A stretch of DNA of 7,461 bases. Origin: Eubacteriales bacterium (GTDB lineage Bacteria > Bacillota_A > Clostridia > Christensenellales > Aristaeellaceae). The stretch covers positions 1 through 7,461 of the forward strand of contig JAUMYC010000122.1 in assembly GCA_030528845.1 (NCBI GenBank). The letters are read 5' to 3'. A program made the position numbers and the translations under genes. Shown here in pieces: positions 1 to 7,001 of the stretch. A model generated the notes under the pieces. That model searched no databases and was not told where the DNA came from. It saw nothing but the letters and a program-made list of their open reading frames with translations. How positions within the stretch are numbered: position 1 is the stretch's first letter; the number at the start of each line of letters is the position of its first letter.

Positions 1-858
1 TTCGCCGACGAGGAATATACGGCGCTCTATCACGAATACTTCCGCCTGTTTCTCGAAACGGTGGATCCGCAGGAGCTGATCGAACAGGCGCGGCAGCTGA
101 TCGCGCCCTATGCGGAAAAGGACCCCTCCGCGTTTTATACCTATGAGGAATTTGAGGCGGCTGCGGCGGCGCTGCAGGAATTCTGCGGCCTGCGCGTGCC
201 GAGCATAGAAGGTCAGCTGGCCGGGCAGATCCCCGCGACGGACGAGGGCCAGCGCGCGGCGCAGGACAGCCTCGTCGACGCCTCCGTGCTGCAGCTTTCC
301 GTCATGGGTTCGCAGGGCGGCGGAAAGGATGCGGGGCAGCGCGGGGAGTTTTCGATGCAGGGCGGCGGTTTCGTTCCGCCGGAGATGACGCAGGGAACGG
401 GCGGCGCTGACCTGTCGGGCATGATGCAGGGCGGCGGCTTCGTTCCGCCGGAGATAACGCAGGGAATGGGTGGCTTCGCCCCGCCGGGTGGGATGCAACG
501 GAGCGCGGGCTCCGCGCAGCCGGAGACGGATCCGGAAGAGGAAACGCAGCCTGATGAAGGCGCTGCCTCGGAGGAAACCTCTGCGGCAGAAATCGCGCCG
601 ACCGACACAAGCGCTTCCGACCAGCAAGCGGCCCCGGAAGCGACCTCATCGCCTGACGCGGGCGGTTCCGCGCAGCGCGAAACGACCCGGACCGCATCCG
701 AACGCGAAAGCAGAACCGATCGCACATCCGGCATGCAGCAGGACGCCGCTCGTGTCAGTGGAGCGGGAGCGCAGGCAGGCTCCGGTCTGCTGCCGATTGC
801 GATCTCGCTGGCCGTGCTGCTCGGCGGCCTTCTGTTCGCTTTTCTGTTCCGAAGGTAA
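1..858 (+). CDS. CotH kinase family protein, membrane-anchored, 3' part only
   Basis: The reading frame is open from base 1, so the gene starts left of the window; the GTG at 61 is internal. 285 residues are visible. Residues 1-85 match the end of the CotH kinase fold: a helical stretch with many Tyr, then KDPSAFYTYEEF, then an FCGLRVPSIEGQLAG segment and IPAT. This pattern is typical of the C-terminal end of CotH proteins. CotH members are atypical kinases; in Bacillus spores they phosphorylate coat proteins, while many clostridial ones appear to be surface proteins. After the kinase end come two Gly/Pro-rich repeats (about residues 119-155), then a roughly 95-residue linker rich in Ser, Thr, Ala, Glu and Asp, then a hydrophobic segment (about residues 262-283) ending in Arg-Arg at the C-terminus. 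This indicates a tail anchor with the body outside the cell. The kinase active site is outside the window. The family call is fairly secure; the substrate is unknown. Confidence 0.82.
   Translation, partial: FADEEYTALYHEYFRLFLETVDPQELIEQARQLIAPYAEKDPSAFYTYEEFEAAAAALQEFCGLRVPSIEGQLAGQIPATDEGQRAAQDSLVDASVLQLSVMGSQGGGKDAGQRGEFSMQGGGFVPPEMTQGTGGADLSGMMQGGGFVPPEITQGMGGFAPPGGMQRSAGSAQPETDPEEETQPDEGAASEETSAAEIAPTDTSASDQQAAPEATSSPDAGGSAQRETTRTASERESRTDRTSGMQQDAARVSGAGAQAGSGLLPIAISLAVLLGGLLFAFLFRR
355..465 (+). repeat. Direct repeat, two 42-bp copies, inside the CotH-family gene
   Basis: Copies at 355-396 and 424-465, offset by 69 bp (23 codons), differ at only two bases. Each encodes MQGGGFVPPE followed by M or I and TQG. 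A looser third echo (GGFAPPGGMQ) follows at about 469-498. The period keeps the reading frame, so this is an in-frame protein repeat, probably a recent duplication in a flexible linker. Confidence 0.9.
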
Positions 859-867
859 GGTGTTCGT

Positions 868-907
868 CAAAAACAGCGCCTCCGCCGGTGGCGGGGCGCT
901 GTTTTTG
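868..907. terminator. Bidirectional rho-independent terminator between convergent genes
   Basis: Bases 868-880 pair perfectly with 895-907 (13 bp). An inner stem of 882-886 with 890-894 follows after a one-base bulge at 881, with a GGT loop. The A-tract on the left and T-tract on the right give a run of U on both strands. It lies 9 bases after the CotH stop and 4 bases beyond the stop codon of the minus-strand hydrolase-like gene, so it can end both transcripts. Confidence 0.93.
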
Positions 908-911
908 TGTG

Positions 912-3053
912 TTACAGGAGTGCGGAGGAGGCGAACGCCGCCTCGACTTTCTCGCAGGGTGCGTCGCAGAGGAGATAGCGCCGGCCGGAGACGGGCAGCA
1001 GCAGCGCGCCGTTCTCGCGCAGGAGAGGCAGCGGCTGCGCATACAGCTCTTCGCGCAGCTCTGCCTCGGCGGCAAGGGGCAGGCGCAGCGTGCCCTCGCC
1101 GGATTCGTGCCAGAATACGACGGCTGTCTTGCCCGCGCGCGTAAACAGGAACGCGCGCACGCCATCGCAGGCGGATATCTGCCTGTAGGGCAGCAGCTCG
1201 AATTCCCTGTCCTCGTTGATCAGCAGGATATGCTCCTGCTCGAGGTCTTTGAGCGCCTCCTTCTGCTCCGGGGAGAGCCAGCCTGTCATGCGCGCTTCCT
1301 CCCAGCGGCGCATGACCTCGAGGTTGTCCGGCGTGCGCGGGTGCGCCCGATAGCGCTCTAAGGTCGTGGTGATGGTGACGGGGCAATCCCAAGCGGCGGC
1401 GCGGCTGGTGCCGTATTCGAGCATATCCGGCTGCGTGCCGGGCGCCCAATAGCCCCACCAGCCGAAGTTCAGGCGGGTGAAGTCCTGCCGCATGCGCGGG
1501 GCTTCCTCGGCGGGGAACTGAGCGATCTTCTCTTTGAACACGGGCGGCGGGAAGATGTCGAAGGCGTTGCCGCCGGAGAGGAAATGCCAGGAAAAATGCG
1601 CCTTGGCCGCGCCCTCGCAGTAGATGGGCGGCTTGTCGAGCAGCTTCCATACGCGATACTGCGCGTTGGGAACGTGATAGGCGAAGGGTTCGTTGGTGCC
1701 TTCGCTGCCGTCGAAATAGACGAATTCGAACCCGGCGTTGTAGGCCTGCGCGAGCTTTTGGCCCACTTCCTCCTGCAAACCGGAGTTCTGATCCAGATAG
1801 ACGCTCACCGCGCCGAATTCGCTCACATCCAGCAGCCCGCCGATCTGCCCGAGCGGGTGCTCGACGATGTTCGTGCCGTGGTCGCCGCGCGCGCAGCCGG
1901 TGAAGCAATAGGGCGGCTCGGTGGTATAGGCGGAATAGGAGATCAGCTCGCCGCCAAACTGCAGGATGCGGCAGCGCTCGTCCATGACGCAGCCCAGCGG
2001 ATTCTGTTCAACGTAAACGGTCGTGTCCTGCATGGAAAGCGGCCGCGCGAGGGTGAAATGGCGCGTCAGGTTCAGCCTGTGATCGGCCACCGGGGTGACA
2101 TAGCGGCTCCACAGGCCGATGTGCGTGTGCAGAAAATGCAGCCCGGGCGTGATGCCCGCCGCCTTGATCTTTTCGAGCATGGCGCGCAGGTCTTCGATAC
2201 CGTTTGGGTATTCCTCGCGGAAGTCATAATCTCCGTTGTAGCCGTAGCCGCGGAAGGTCTTGAAGATGGAGGGGTAATAGACCAGCATCATACGGAAGCC
2301 GCCCATCTTCGCATAGCGGATGTGCTCGTCCACGTTCAGCGGGGTGATGTCGCCGGAATGATAGGCGGAGGCGTTGATGCGGTCTCCGCGGCGGCTCTCC
2401 ACGCCGCGCGGCAGGCCGTAGTCCTCCTCGAAGGCGGCGATGCAGTCCATGAGCATTTCGCTCGGGCAGGCGATGATCGCCGCCTCGCAGCCCTCGAGCC
2501 GGATGCCGCGCACGGCGTCCGCGCTGAGGACGCGCCAGCCCTTCCTGCGCTCGGAATCGATGCGCGCATGCGGACAGGCGGCCAGTACGTTCACGGCGGC
2601 GCTCTCGTCCCAGCTCACGTTGAGCCACTGGCCGAAATTCGCCCTCTCGCGCACGGGCAGCTGCAGCATGCGCAGCTCCGCCACGGGCGGCGGCGTCATG
2701 GCGAGGCCTTCGTAGTCGGTGGGATGCACGATAAAGCGCTCGAGCGCAAAGGCGATGTATCGGGGCGCGAGCTTCACCCGCAGCACCGCCTCAAAGGGCG
2801 CGATCTCAAAGCCGATGATCAGCCTGTCCTCCTCCATGCGCACTCTGTTTGCCTGAAAGGTCGTGCGCTTGTTGGGGTAGGCCAGCTTGACTTCGTTGTT
2901 GAATGGCCGCTCCTGCGTGACGGAGAACAGGGAGATCTCTTCGCCCTGCTGCAGCATTTCCTCGCCCGTCGCGCATATTGTCAGGCTGCGGGCGATACAA
3001 TCCGGCCCGATCTCCAGCCGGAACAGTTCGTTTTCCAGTATGATAGGCTTCAT
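912..3053 (-). CDS. Putative glycoside-hydrolase-like TIM-barrel protein, family unrecognised
   Basis: 713 residues from the ATG at 3053. A longer frame opens at 3101, but that ATG lies inside the promoter spacer next to the -10 box and would be upstream of the transcript start. A purine-rich AGAAAGGG (3066-3073) sits 12 bases before the chosen ATG. There is no signal peptide or membrane segment, so it is probably cytoplasmic. Residues 1 to about 215 look like a beta-sandwich of the type that precedes the barrel in many carbohydrate-active enzymes. About 225-560 look like an alpha/beta barrel, with strands such as FRMMLVYYP (253-261), ITPGLHFLHTH (301-311), GAVSVYLDQNS (414-424) and FEFVYFDGSEG (442-452). 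Residues from about 605 look like a small C-terminal beta domain. Asp448 in YFDGSEG and Glu480 in IYCEGAA are placed like catalytic acids of retaining glycosidases, but this is inference. I do not recognise a named GH family. It is a single gene, divergent from eutH, and ends at the shared terminator. Confidence 0.6.
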   Translation of the reverse strand: MKPIILENELFRLEIGPDCIARSLTICATGEEMLQQGEEISLFSVTQERPFNNEVKLAYPNKRTTFQANRVRMEEDRLIIGFEIAPFEAVLRVKLAPRYIAFALERFIVHPTDYEGLAMTPPPVAELRMLQLPVRERANFGQWLNVSWDESAAVNVLAACPHARIDSERRKGWRVLSADAVRGIRLEGCEAAIIACPSEMLMDCIAAFEEDYGLPRGVESRRGDRINASAYHSGDITPLNVDEHIRYAKMGGFRMMLVYYPSIFKTFRGYGYNGDYDFREEYPNGIEDLRAMLEKIKAAGITPGLHFLHTHIGLWSRYVTPVADHRLNLTRHFTLARPLSMQDTTVYVEQNPLGCVMDERCRILQFGGELISYSAYTTEPPYCFTGCARGDHGTNIVEHPLGQIGGLLDVSEFGAVSVYLDQNSGLQEEVGQKLAQAYNAGFEFVYFDGSEGTNEPFAYHVPNAQYRVWKLLDKPPIYCEGAAKAHFSWHFLSGGNAFDIFPPPVFKEKIAQFPAEEAPRMRQDFTRLNFGWWGYWAPGTQPDMLEYGTSRAAAWDCPVTITTTLERYRAHPRTPDNLEVMRRWEEARMTGWLSPEQKEALKDLEQEHILLINEDREFELLPYRQISACDGVRAFLFTRAGKTAVVFWHESGEGTLRLPLAAEAELREELYAQPLPLLRENGALLLPVSGRRYLLCDAPCEKVEAAFASSALL

Positions 3054-3091
3054 CGTCGCACCATTCCCTTTCTTATGGTCGCTCCGCCTGT

Positions 3092-3120
3092 ATTGTAGCA
3101 CATTTCGCGCGCGTTGTTAA
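3092..3120 (-). promoter_or_regulatory. Sigma-A type promoter for the hydrolase-like gene
   Basis: Read on the minus strand: -35 TTAACA (3120-3115), a 17-base spacer, and -10 TACAAT (3097-3092). Transcription would start near 3085, about 30 bases before the ATG at 3053. The spacer holds an alternating CG run (3106-3113), which is self-complementary but too short to claim as an operator. Confidence 0.83.
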
Positions 3121-3168
3121 GGAATCGTGCAAAGGACGGCTTTTTCCCAAAACGGAACGCGGGCGCGC

Positions 3169-3197
3169 TTGACCGGCGGCATGGCGCGTGCTACGAT
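3169..3197 (+). promoter_or_regulatory. Sigma-A type promoter for eutH
   Basis: -35 TTGACC (3169-3174), a 17-base spacer, and -10 TACGAT (3192-3197). The predicted transcript start is near 3204, giving a leader of about 35 bases before the ATG at 3239. The two divergent -35 boxes are 48 bases apart (3121-3168), enough room for a shared regulator site, but I see no clear palindrome there. Confidence 0.8.
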
Positions 3198-3238
3198 AGT
3201 TCGGACAAAAGAGCGAAAGCAAAGGATGGGTTCGTGTT

Positions 3239-4312
3239 ATGGATCAGGCGATCATGTGGATCATGGCTGCGGGCGCGGTCATCGGCGGGCTGGACAGGCT
3301 CTTTGGCAACAAACTCGGTCTGGGTGCGCGCTTTGAGCAGGGATTTCATCTCCTCGGCGCGACGGCGCTCTCCATGGTCGGCATCATCTGCCTCGCGCCT
3401 CTGCTCTCGCTGGGGCTGGAAAAGGCCGTCGTGCCGCTCTGGACCAAGATCGGTCTGGACCCGGGCATGCTCGGCGGGATCCTGGCCATCGACATGGGCG
3501 GCTATCAGCTCGCTACGCAGCTGGCGCATTCTCCGCAGATCGGCACCTACGCGGGCATCATCGTCTCGGCCATTCTCGGCTGCACCATCACCTTCACCAT
3601 CCCCGTCGGCATGGGCATGATCCCCGCGCAGGAAAAGCCGCTCTTTGCAAGAGGGATCCTGCTCGGCCTGTGTGCCATGCCCCTTGCGCTGCTCGTGGGC
3701 GGGCTCATGTGCGGGGTGAGCGCGGGCGCGCTGCTGGTGCAGAGCATGCCGGTGCTGCTGCTCTCCGCACTGCTCATGTTCGGCATTGCAAAATTTCCGC
3801 AGGGCACTGTCCGCTGCTTTTCCGTGTTTGCGGGGCTGATCAACGTGCTCACGAGCATCGGGCTCATCTGCGGCGCGGTCACCTATATGACCGGCTGGCA
3901 GGTCATCCCCGGCCTCGCGCCCATTGAAGATGCGATGGCGGTCGTCTCGTCCATCGGCGTGGTCATGCTCGGCAGCCTCACCGTGGCCGAGCTTCTGCAG
4001 CGCGCGCTGAAAAAGCCCCTGACGGTCATCGGCGAAAAGACCGGCATGAACAGCGCGAGCATCACGGGCCTGCTCATGGGCGTCGTGTCCGTTACCCCGG
4101 CCATCGCCATGATCCGCGACATGGACGAGCGCGGCAAGGTCGTCGTCTCGGCGTATCTGGTCTGCGCGGCCTCGGCCATCGCGGCGCATATGGGCTTTGC
4201 CTTCAGCGTGGACCCCTCGACGGTCGTTCCGCTGCTGGCGGCGAAGATCACGGGAGGCGTCGCCGGCGCGCTGATCGCGCTGGCCTTTACCAAAAACATG
4301 AAGCGCGCATGA
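3239..4312 (+). CDS. eutH: EutH-type transporter (ethanolamine utilisation membrane protein)
   Basis: 357 residues, nearly all hydrophobic, with about ten likely membrane segments. The N-terminus carries the family's signature: GGLDRLFGNKLGLGARFEQGF (16-36), followed by ALSMVGIICLAPLL (43-56), IDMGGYQLA (84-92), TIPVGMGMIP (120-129), and a conserved region around MLGSLTVAELLQRALKKPL (243-261). EutH is reported to help ethanolamine enter cells when the external level or pH is low. The length fits Gram-positive EutH, which is shorter than the enterobacterial protein of about 400 residues. AAAGGATGGG (3221-3230) serves as ribosome binding site. The gene stands alone between its own promoter and a terminator: no ethanolamine ammonia-lyase, microcompartment shell or eut regulator is nearby. 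The true substrate could therefore be ethanolamine or a related small amine. The family call is strong, the physiological role less so. Confidence 0.9.
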   Translation: MDQAIMWIMAAGAVIGGLDRLFGNKLGLGARFEQGFHLLGATALSMVGIICLAPLLSLGLEKAVVPLWTKIGLDPGMLGGILAIDMGGYQLATQLAHSPQIGTYAGIIVSAILGCTITFTIPVGMGMIPAQEKPLFARGILLGLCAMPLALLVGGLMCGVSAGALLVQSMPVLLLSALLMFGIAKFPQGTVRCFSVFAGLINVLTSIGLICGAVTYMTGWQVIPGLAPIEDAMAVVSSIGVVMLGSLTVAELLQRALKKPLTVIGEKTGMNSASITGLLMGVVSVTPAIAMIRDMDERGKVVVSAYLVCAASAIAAHMGFAFSVDPSTVVPLLAAKITGGVAGALIALAFTKNMKRA

Positions 4313-4319
4313 CGCGCAG

Positions 4320-4357
4320 AAAAGCGCCCCGGAGAAACGATCTCCGGGGCGCTTTTT
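4320..4357 (+). terminator. Rho-independent terminator after eutH
   Basis: A perfect 16-bp stem, 4320-4335 with 4341-4356, closed by a five-base loop (AACGA), ends in a run of five T. It starts 7 bases after the eutH stop and isolates eutH from the rml operon. Confidence 0.95.
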
Positions 4358-4358
4358 C

Positions 4359-4387
4359 TTGCCTTTCCGCGCGGCATATGATACGAT
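4359..4387 (+). promoter_or_regulatory. Promoter of the rmlACB operon
   Basis: -35 TTGCCT (4359-4364), a 17-base spacer, and -10 TACGAT (4382-4387), the same -10 as the eutH promoter. The -35 begins two bases past the T-tract of the preceding terminator. A consensus TATAAT also occurs at 4398-4403, but no good -35 stands 16-18 bases before it, so it is at best a secondary start. Either choice leaves a leader of roughly 35-50 bases before rmlA. Confidence 0.7.
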
Positions 4388-4431
4388 AGAACTGTAATAT
4401 AATGCAGTTTTGCCACCGGCGTTTGGAAAGG

Positions 4432-4436
4432 GGAGG
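4432..4436 (+). promoter_or_regulatory. Ribosome binding site that fixes the rmlA start
   Basis: GGAGG in the purine-rich run 4425-4437 lies 7 bases before the ATG at 4444. This decides against the in-frame upstream ATG at 4402, which overlaps the TATAAT box and has no such site. Confidence 0.88.
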
Positions 4437-4443
4437 ACGTGTC

Positions 4444-5328
4444 ATGAAGGGGATCATTCTGGCGGGCGGCGCGGGCACCCGGCTTTATCCGCTCACGCGC
4501 GTGACGAGCAAGCAGCTGCTGCCGGTCTACGATAAGCCGATGATCTACTATCCGCTCTCCACGCTGATGCTCGCCGGCATCCGGGAGATCTTGATCATCT
4601 CCACCCCGGAGGACACGCCCCGCTTCGAGCAGCTGCTCGGCGGGGGAGAGAGCTTCGGCCTGCGGCTGAGCTATGCCGTGCAGCCCTCGCCCGACGGCCT
4701 CGCGCAGGCGTTTTTGATCGGGCGGGAGTTCATCGGACAGGAGCCCTGCGCGATGGTGCTGGGCGACAATATCTTCTACGGCAACGGCATGAGCTCGATC
4801 CTGCGCGCGGCGGCGGGAGACGCCCGGCAGGGCAGGGCGACGATCTTCGGCTATTATGTGCCGGATCCCGAGCGCTTCGGCGTGGTCGAATTTGACAGAG
4901 AAGGCGCGGTGGTTTCCATAGAAGAAAAGCCGCGCGAGCCCAAGTCCAACTACGCCGTCACCGGGCTGTACTTTTATCCGGCCGGGGTCAGCGGCGAGGC
5001 GGAACAGATCCGCCCTTCTCCCCGGGGCGAATTGGAGATCACCGACCTCAACGCGAGATACCTTGCGCAGGCGCGGCTGAACGTGCGCCTGTTCGGGCGA
5101 GGATTTGCATGGCTGGACACCGGCACGATGGACAGCCTGCTGGAGGCGGCGGATTTCGTGCGCATGATCGAAAAAAGGCAGTCGATCAAGATCTCCGCGC
5201 CGGAGGAGATCGCCTATAAAAACGGCTGGATCAGCAAGGAGGAGCTGCTGCGCTCCGCCGCGCTCTACGGCCGCTCTCCCTACGGAGATCATCTGCGCGC
5301 GGTGGCGCAGGAGAAGATACACTATTGA
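4444..5328 (+). CDS. rmlA: Glucose-1-phosphate thymidylyltransferase RmlA
   Basis: Makes dTDP-glucose and pyrophosphate from glucose-1-phosphate and dTTP (EC 2.7.7.24), the first step toward dTDP-L-rhamnose, in the cytoplasm. 294 residues, full length for the family. Visible motifs: the nucleotide-binding loop [11 protein letters not shown] (8-18), [18 protein letters not shown] (22-39), the substrate region [11 protein letters not shown] (80-90), the metal-site GDN (107-109), EEKP (160-163), [10 protein letters not shown] (194-203) and WLDTGT (223-228). Asp108 and Asp225 fit the Mg2+ ligands. It is the first gene of a three-gene operon; rmlC begins 31 bases after its stop. Nothing is truncated or missing. 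Paralogues with the same reaction (RffH) serve other dTDP-sugars, but the rmlC neighbour favours the rhamnose route. Confidence 0.97.
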   Translation: MKGIILAGGAGTRLYPLTRVTSKQLLPVYDKPMIYYPLSTLMLAGIREILIISTPEDTPRFEQLLGGGESFGLRLSYAVQPSPDGLAQAFLIGREFIGQEPCAMVLGDNIFYGNGMSSILRAAAGDARQGRATIFGYYVPDPERFGVVEFDREGAVVSIEEKPREPKSNYAVTGLYFYPAGVSGEAEQIRPSPRGELEITDLNARYLAQARLNVRLFGRGFAWLDTGTMDSLLEAADFVRMIEKRQSIKISAPEEIAYKNGWISKEELLRSAALYGRSPYGDHLRAVAQEKIHY

Positions 5329-5359
5329 AAAATCCAAACGGAAAAGGAAGCTGACAAAG

Positions 5360-5917
5360 ATGAAAAGGATCGACACCGCGCTTGCGGGCGTGCTGATCAT
5401 CGAGCCGCAGGTCTTCGGGGACCATCGCGGCTATTTCATGGAGACCTATAACGAAGCGAAATTCCGCGAGATAGGCATTGAAAACGTGTTTGTGCAGGAC
5501 AACCAGTCCTTCACGGCGCAGAAGGGCACGCTGCGCGGGCTGCATTTTCAGAACGACCCGGCCGCGCAGGCCAAGCTCGTGCGCTGCGGGCGAGGAGCGG
5601 TGCTGGACGTGGCGGTGGACCTGCGCAAAGGCTCGCCGAATTACGGCAAGTGGGTGGCGGTGGAGCTGAGCGCAGAAAACAAGCGCATGCTCTTCATTCC
5701 CCGCGGCTTTGCGCACGGCTTTCTGACGCTGACGGACGACGTGGAATTCATCTACAAGGTCGACAACCTCTATTCCAAAGAGCACGACCGCTCCGTCCGC
5801 TTTGACGACCCTGCCATCGGCGTGGAATGGGGCGTGGAAGCGCCTGTCCTTTCGCAGAAGGACATCGACGCGCCGCTGCTCAAAGACAGCGACTGCAACT
5901 TTGTATACGAAGAATAA
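5360..5917 (+). CDS. rmlC: dTDP-4-dehydrorhamnose 3,5-epimerase RmlC
   Basis: Epimerises C3 and C5 of dTDP-4-keto-6-deoxy-D-glucose to give dTDP-4-keto-L-rhamnose (EC 5.1.3.13). 185 residues, a normal length for this cupin dimer. Seen: FGDHRGYFMETYN (19-31), QDNQSFTAQKGTLRGLHFQ (46-64) with the catalytic His62 and Arg59, Lys72 in QAKLVRC, IPRGFAHGF (113-121) with His119, Tyr132 in EFIYKVDNLY (the likely catalytic acid) and Asp168 in LSQKD, the probable partner of His62. All key residues are present, so it should be active and able to act at both carbons; the sequence does not suggest a C3-only variant. AAAGGAAG (5343-5350) sits 9 bases before the ATG. It lies between rmlA and rmlB, and the 18-base gap to rmlB implies one transcript. 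Confidence 0.96.
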   Translation: MKRIDTALAGVLIIEPQVFGDHRGYFMETYNEAKFREIGIENVFVQDNQSFTAQKGTLRGLHFQNDPAAQAKLVRCGRGAVLDVAVDLRKGSPNYGKWVAVELSAENKRMLFIPRGFAHGFLTLTDDVEFIYKVDNLYSKEHDRSVRFDDPAIGVEWGVEAPVLSQKDIDAPLLKDSDCNFVYEE

Positions 5918-5935
5918 GCGGCGGGAGAGGATCGC

Positions 5936-6955
5936 ATGAAGATACTGGTCACAGGCGGCGCGGGGTTCATCGGCGCCAACTTCATCTACTATCTGCTCGG
6001 CAAGTACCCGGAGGATCGGGTCGTATGCCTCGACAAGCTGACCTACGCGGGCAATCTTTCGACCTTGCAGCGGGCCATGCAGGACGAGCGCTTCCGCTTT
6101 GTGCGCGGCGATATCGCGGACAGGGAGTGCGTCTTCGGCCTGTTTGCGCAGGAAAAGCCGGAGGTGGTCGTGAACTTTGCGGCGGAATCGCATGTGGATC
6201 GCTCCGTGACCGACCCAGGCGTGTTCCTGACCACGAACGTGCTGGGCACGCAGGTGCTCATGGACGCCTGCCGTGAGTTTGGCGTGCAGCGCTTTCATCA
6301 GGTCTCCACAGACGAGGTCTACGGAGACCTGCCACTGGACAGGCCGGAGCTGTTCTTCTATGAGGACACGCCCCTGCACGCCTCCAGCCCGTATTCGGCC
6401 TCCAAGGCCTCGGCGGATCTGCTCGCGCTGGCCTACTTCCGCACGTACGGCCTGCCGGTGAGCATCACGCGCTGCTCGAACAACTACGGGCCGTATCAGT
6501 TTCCGGAGAAGATGATCCCGCTGATGATCACGCGCGCGCTGGCGGACGAGCCTCTGCCGGTATACGGCGACGGCCTGAACGTGCGCGACTGGCTGTTTGT
6601 GGACGACCACTGCGCCGCGATCGATCTGGTCATGCGCAAAGGCCGCGTGGGCGAGGTCTATAACGTGGGCGGGCACAACGAACGCGCCAATATCGAGGTC
6701 GTGCGCGCGATACTGCAGTTCCTCGGCAAGCCGGAAAGCCTCATCCGTTATGTGAAGGACCGCCCCGGGCACGACAGGCGCTATGCCATCGCGCCGGACA
6801 AGATCCACAGCGAGTTGGGCTGGCTGCCGCAGACCCCCTTTGCGCAGGGTATCTGTGCCACCGTCGAATGGTATCTGCAGAACGAGGAGTGGTGGCGGGC
6901 CATCGTCAACGGCGAATACCGGAGCTATTACGAAAAAATGTATACGAACAGATGA
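5936..6955 (+). CDS. rmlB: dTDP-glucose 4,6-dehydratase RmlB
   Basis: Converts dTDP-D-glucose to dTDP-4-keto-6-deoxy-D-glucose with bound NAD+ (EC 4.2.1.46); a short-chain dehydrogenase/reductase of the extended type. 339 residues, full length. Seen: the Rossmann motif TGGAGFIGANF (6-16), LDKLTYAGNLS (32-42), the NAD-contact AAESHVDRS (82-90), STDEVYG (124-130) with Asp126 and Glu127 as the catalytic acid pair and Thr125, the YxxxK pair Tyr153/Lys157 in SPYSASK, NNYGPYQFPEK (182-192) and NVRDWLFVDDH (215-225). GGGAGAGG (5923-5930) lies 5 bases before the ATG. It is the last gene of the operon, followed at once by a terminator. No rmlD follows, so the reductase for the final step is encoded elsewhere, or the keto-sugar feeds a different dTDP-sugar. 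Confidence 0.97.
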   Translation: MKILVTGGAGFIGANFIYYLLGKYPEDRVVCLDKLTYAGNLSTLQRAMQDERFRFVRGDIADRECVFGLFAQEKPEVVVNFAAESHVDRSVTDPGVFLTTNVLGTQVLMDACREFGVQRFHQVSTDEVYGDLPLDRPELFFYEDTPLHASSPYSASKASADLLALAYFRTYGLPVSITRCSNNYGPYQFPEKMIPLMITRALADEPLPVYGDGLNVRDWLFVDDHCAAIDLVMRKGRVGEVYNVGGHNERANIEVVRAILQFLGKPESLIRYVKDRPGHDRRYAIAPDKIHSELGWLPQTPFAQGICATVEWYLQNEEWWRAIVNGEYRSYYEKMYTNR

Positions 6956-6964
6956 TCACAGTGC

Positions 6965-6999
6965 AAAGCGCCCTTTCCGTGCCAAAGAGGGCGCTTTTT
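6965..6999 (+). terminator. Rho-independent terminator closing the rml operon
   Basis: The ten-base arm 6965-6974 (AAAGCGCCCT) pairs perfectly with 6988-6997, extended by a G-U and a U-A pair, and the T run reaches 6999. It starts 9 bases after the rmlB stop. Its core (AAAGCGCCC) is the same as in the eutH terminator. Confidence 0.9.
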
Positions 7000-7001
7000 G
7001 C

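Noticed and set aside
646..1908. A 420-codon minus-strand frame overlapping the CotH end and the hydrolase-like gene
   Set aside because: It reads through the bidirectional terminator, and its Arg/Ala-rich translation is typical of an out-of-frame GC-rich region.
1584..3098. A 504-codon plus-strand reading frame opposite the hydrolase-like gene
   Set aside because: The minus-strand frame has a promoter, a ribosome binding site, a terminator and domain-like sequence. The plus-strand frame has none and ends within the minus-strand promoter.
3054..3101. A 16-residue N-terminal extension of the hydrolase-like protein starting at 3101
   Set aside because: That ATG sits between the -35 and -10 boxes, so it would not be in the transcript; the ATG at 3053 has a purine-rich site upstream.
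3106..3113. Alternating CG run in the hydrolase promoter spacer as an operator
   Set aside because: It is only eight bases and expected by chance in such GC-rich DNA; there is no longer palindrome around it.
4402..4443. A 14-residue N-terminal extension of RmlA starting at 4402
   Set aside because: It overlaps a TATAAT box and lacks a ribosome binding site. RmlA proteins begin at MKGIILAGG, and a strong GGAGG precedes the ATG at 4444.
3883..5400. A 505-codon minus-strand reading frame across eutH and rmlA
   Set aside because: It is antisense to two clearly recognised genes, crosses a terminator and a promoter, and its translation is rich in Arg, Ala and His with no recognisable motif. This is a GC-rich shadow frame.
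5231..6808. A 525-codon minus-strand reading frame across rmlC and rmlB
   Set aside because: It lies antisense to rmlC and rmlB, whose motifs are all intact. The predicted protein has shadow-like composition and no ribosome binding site that stands out.
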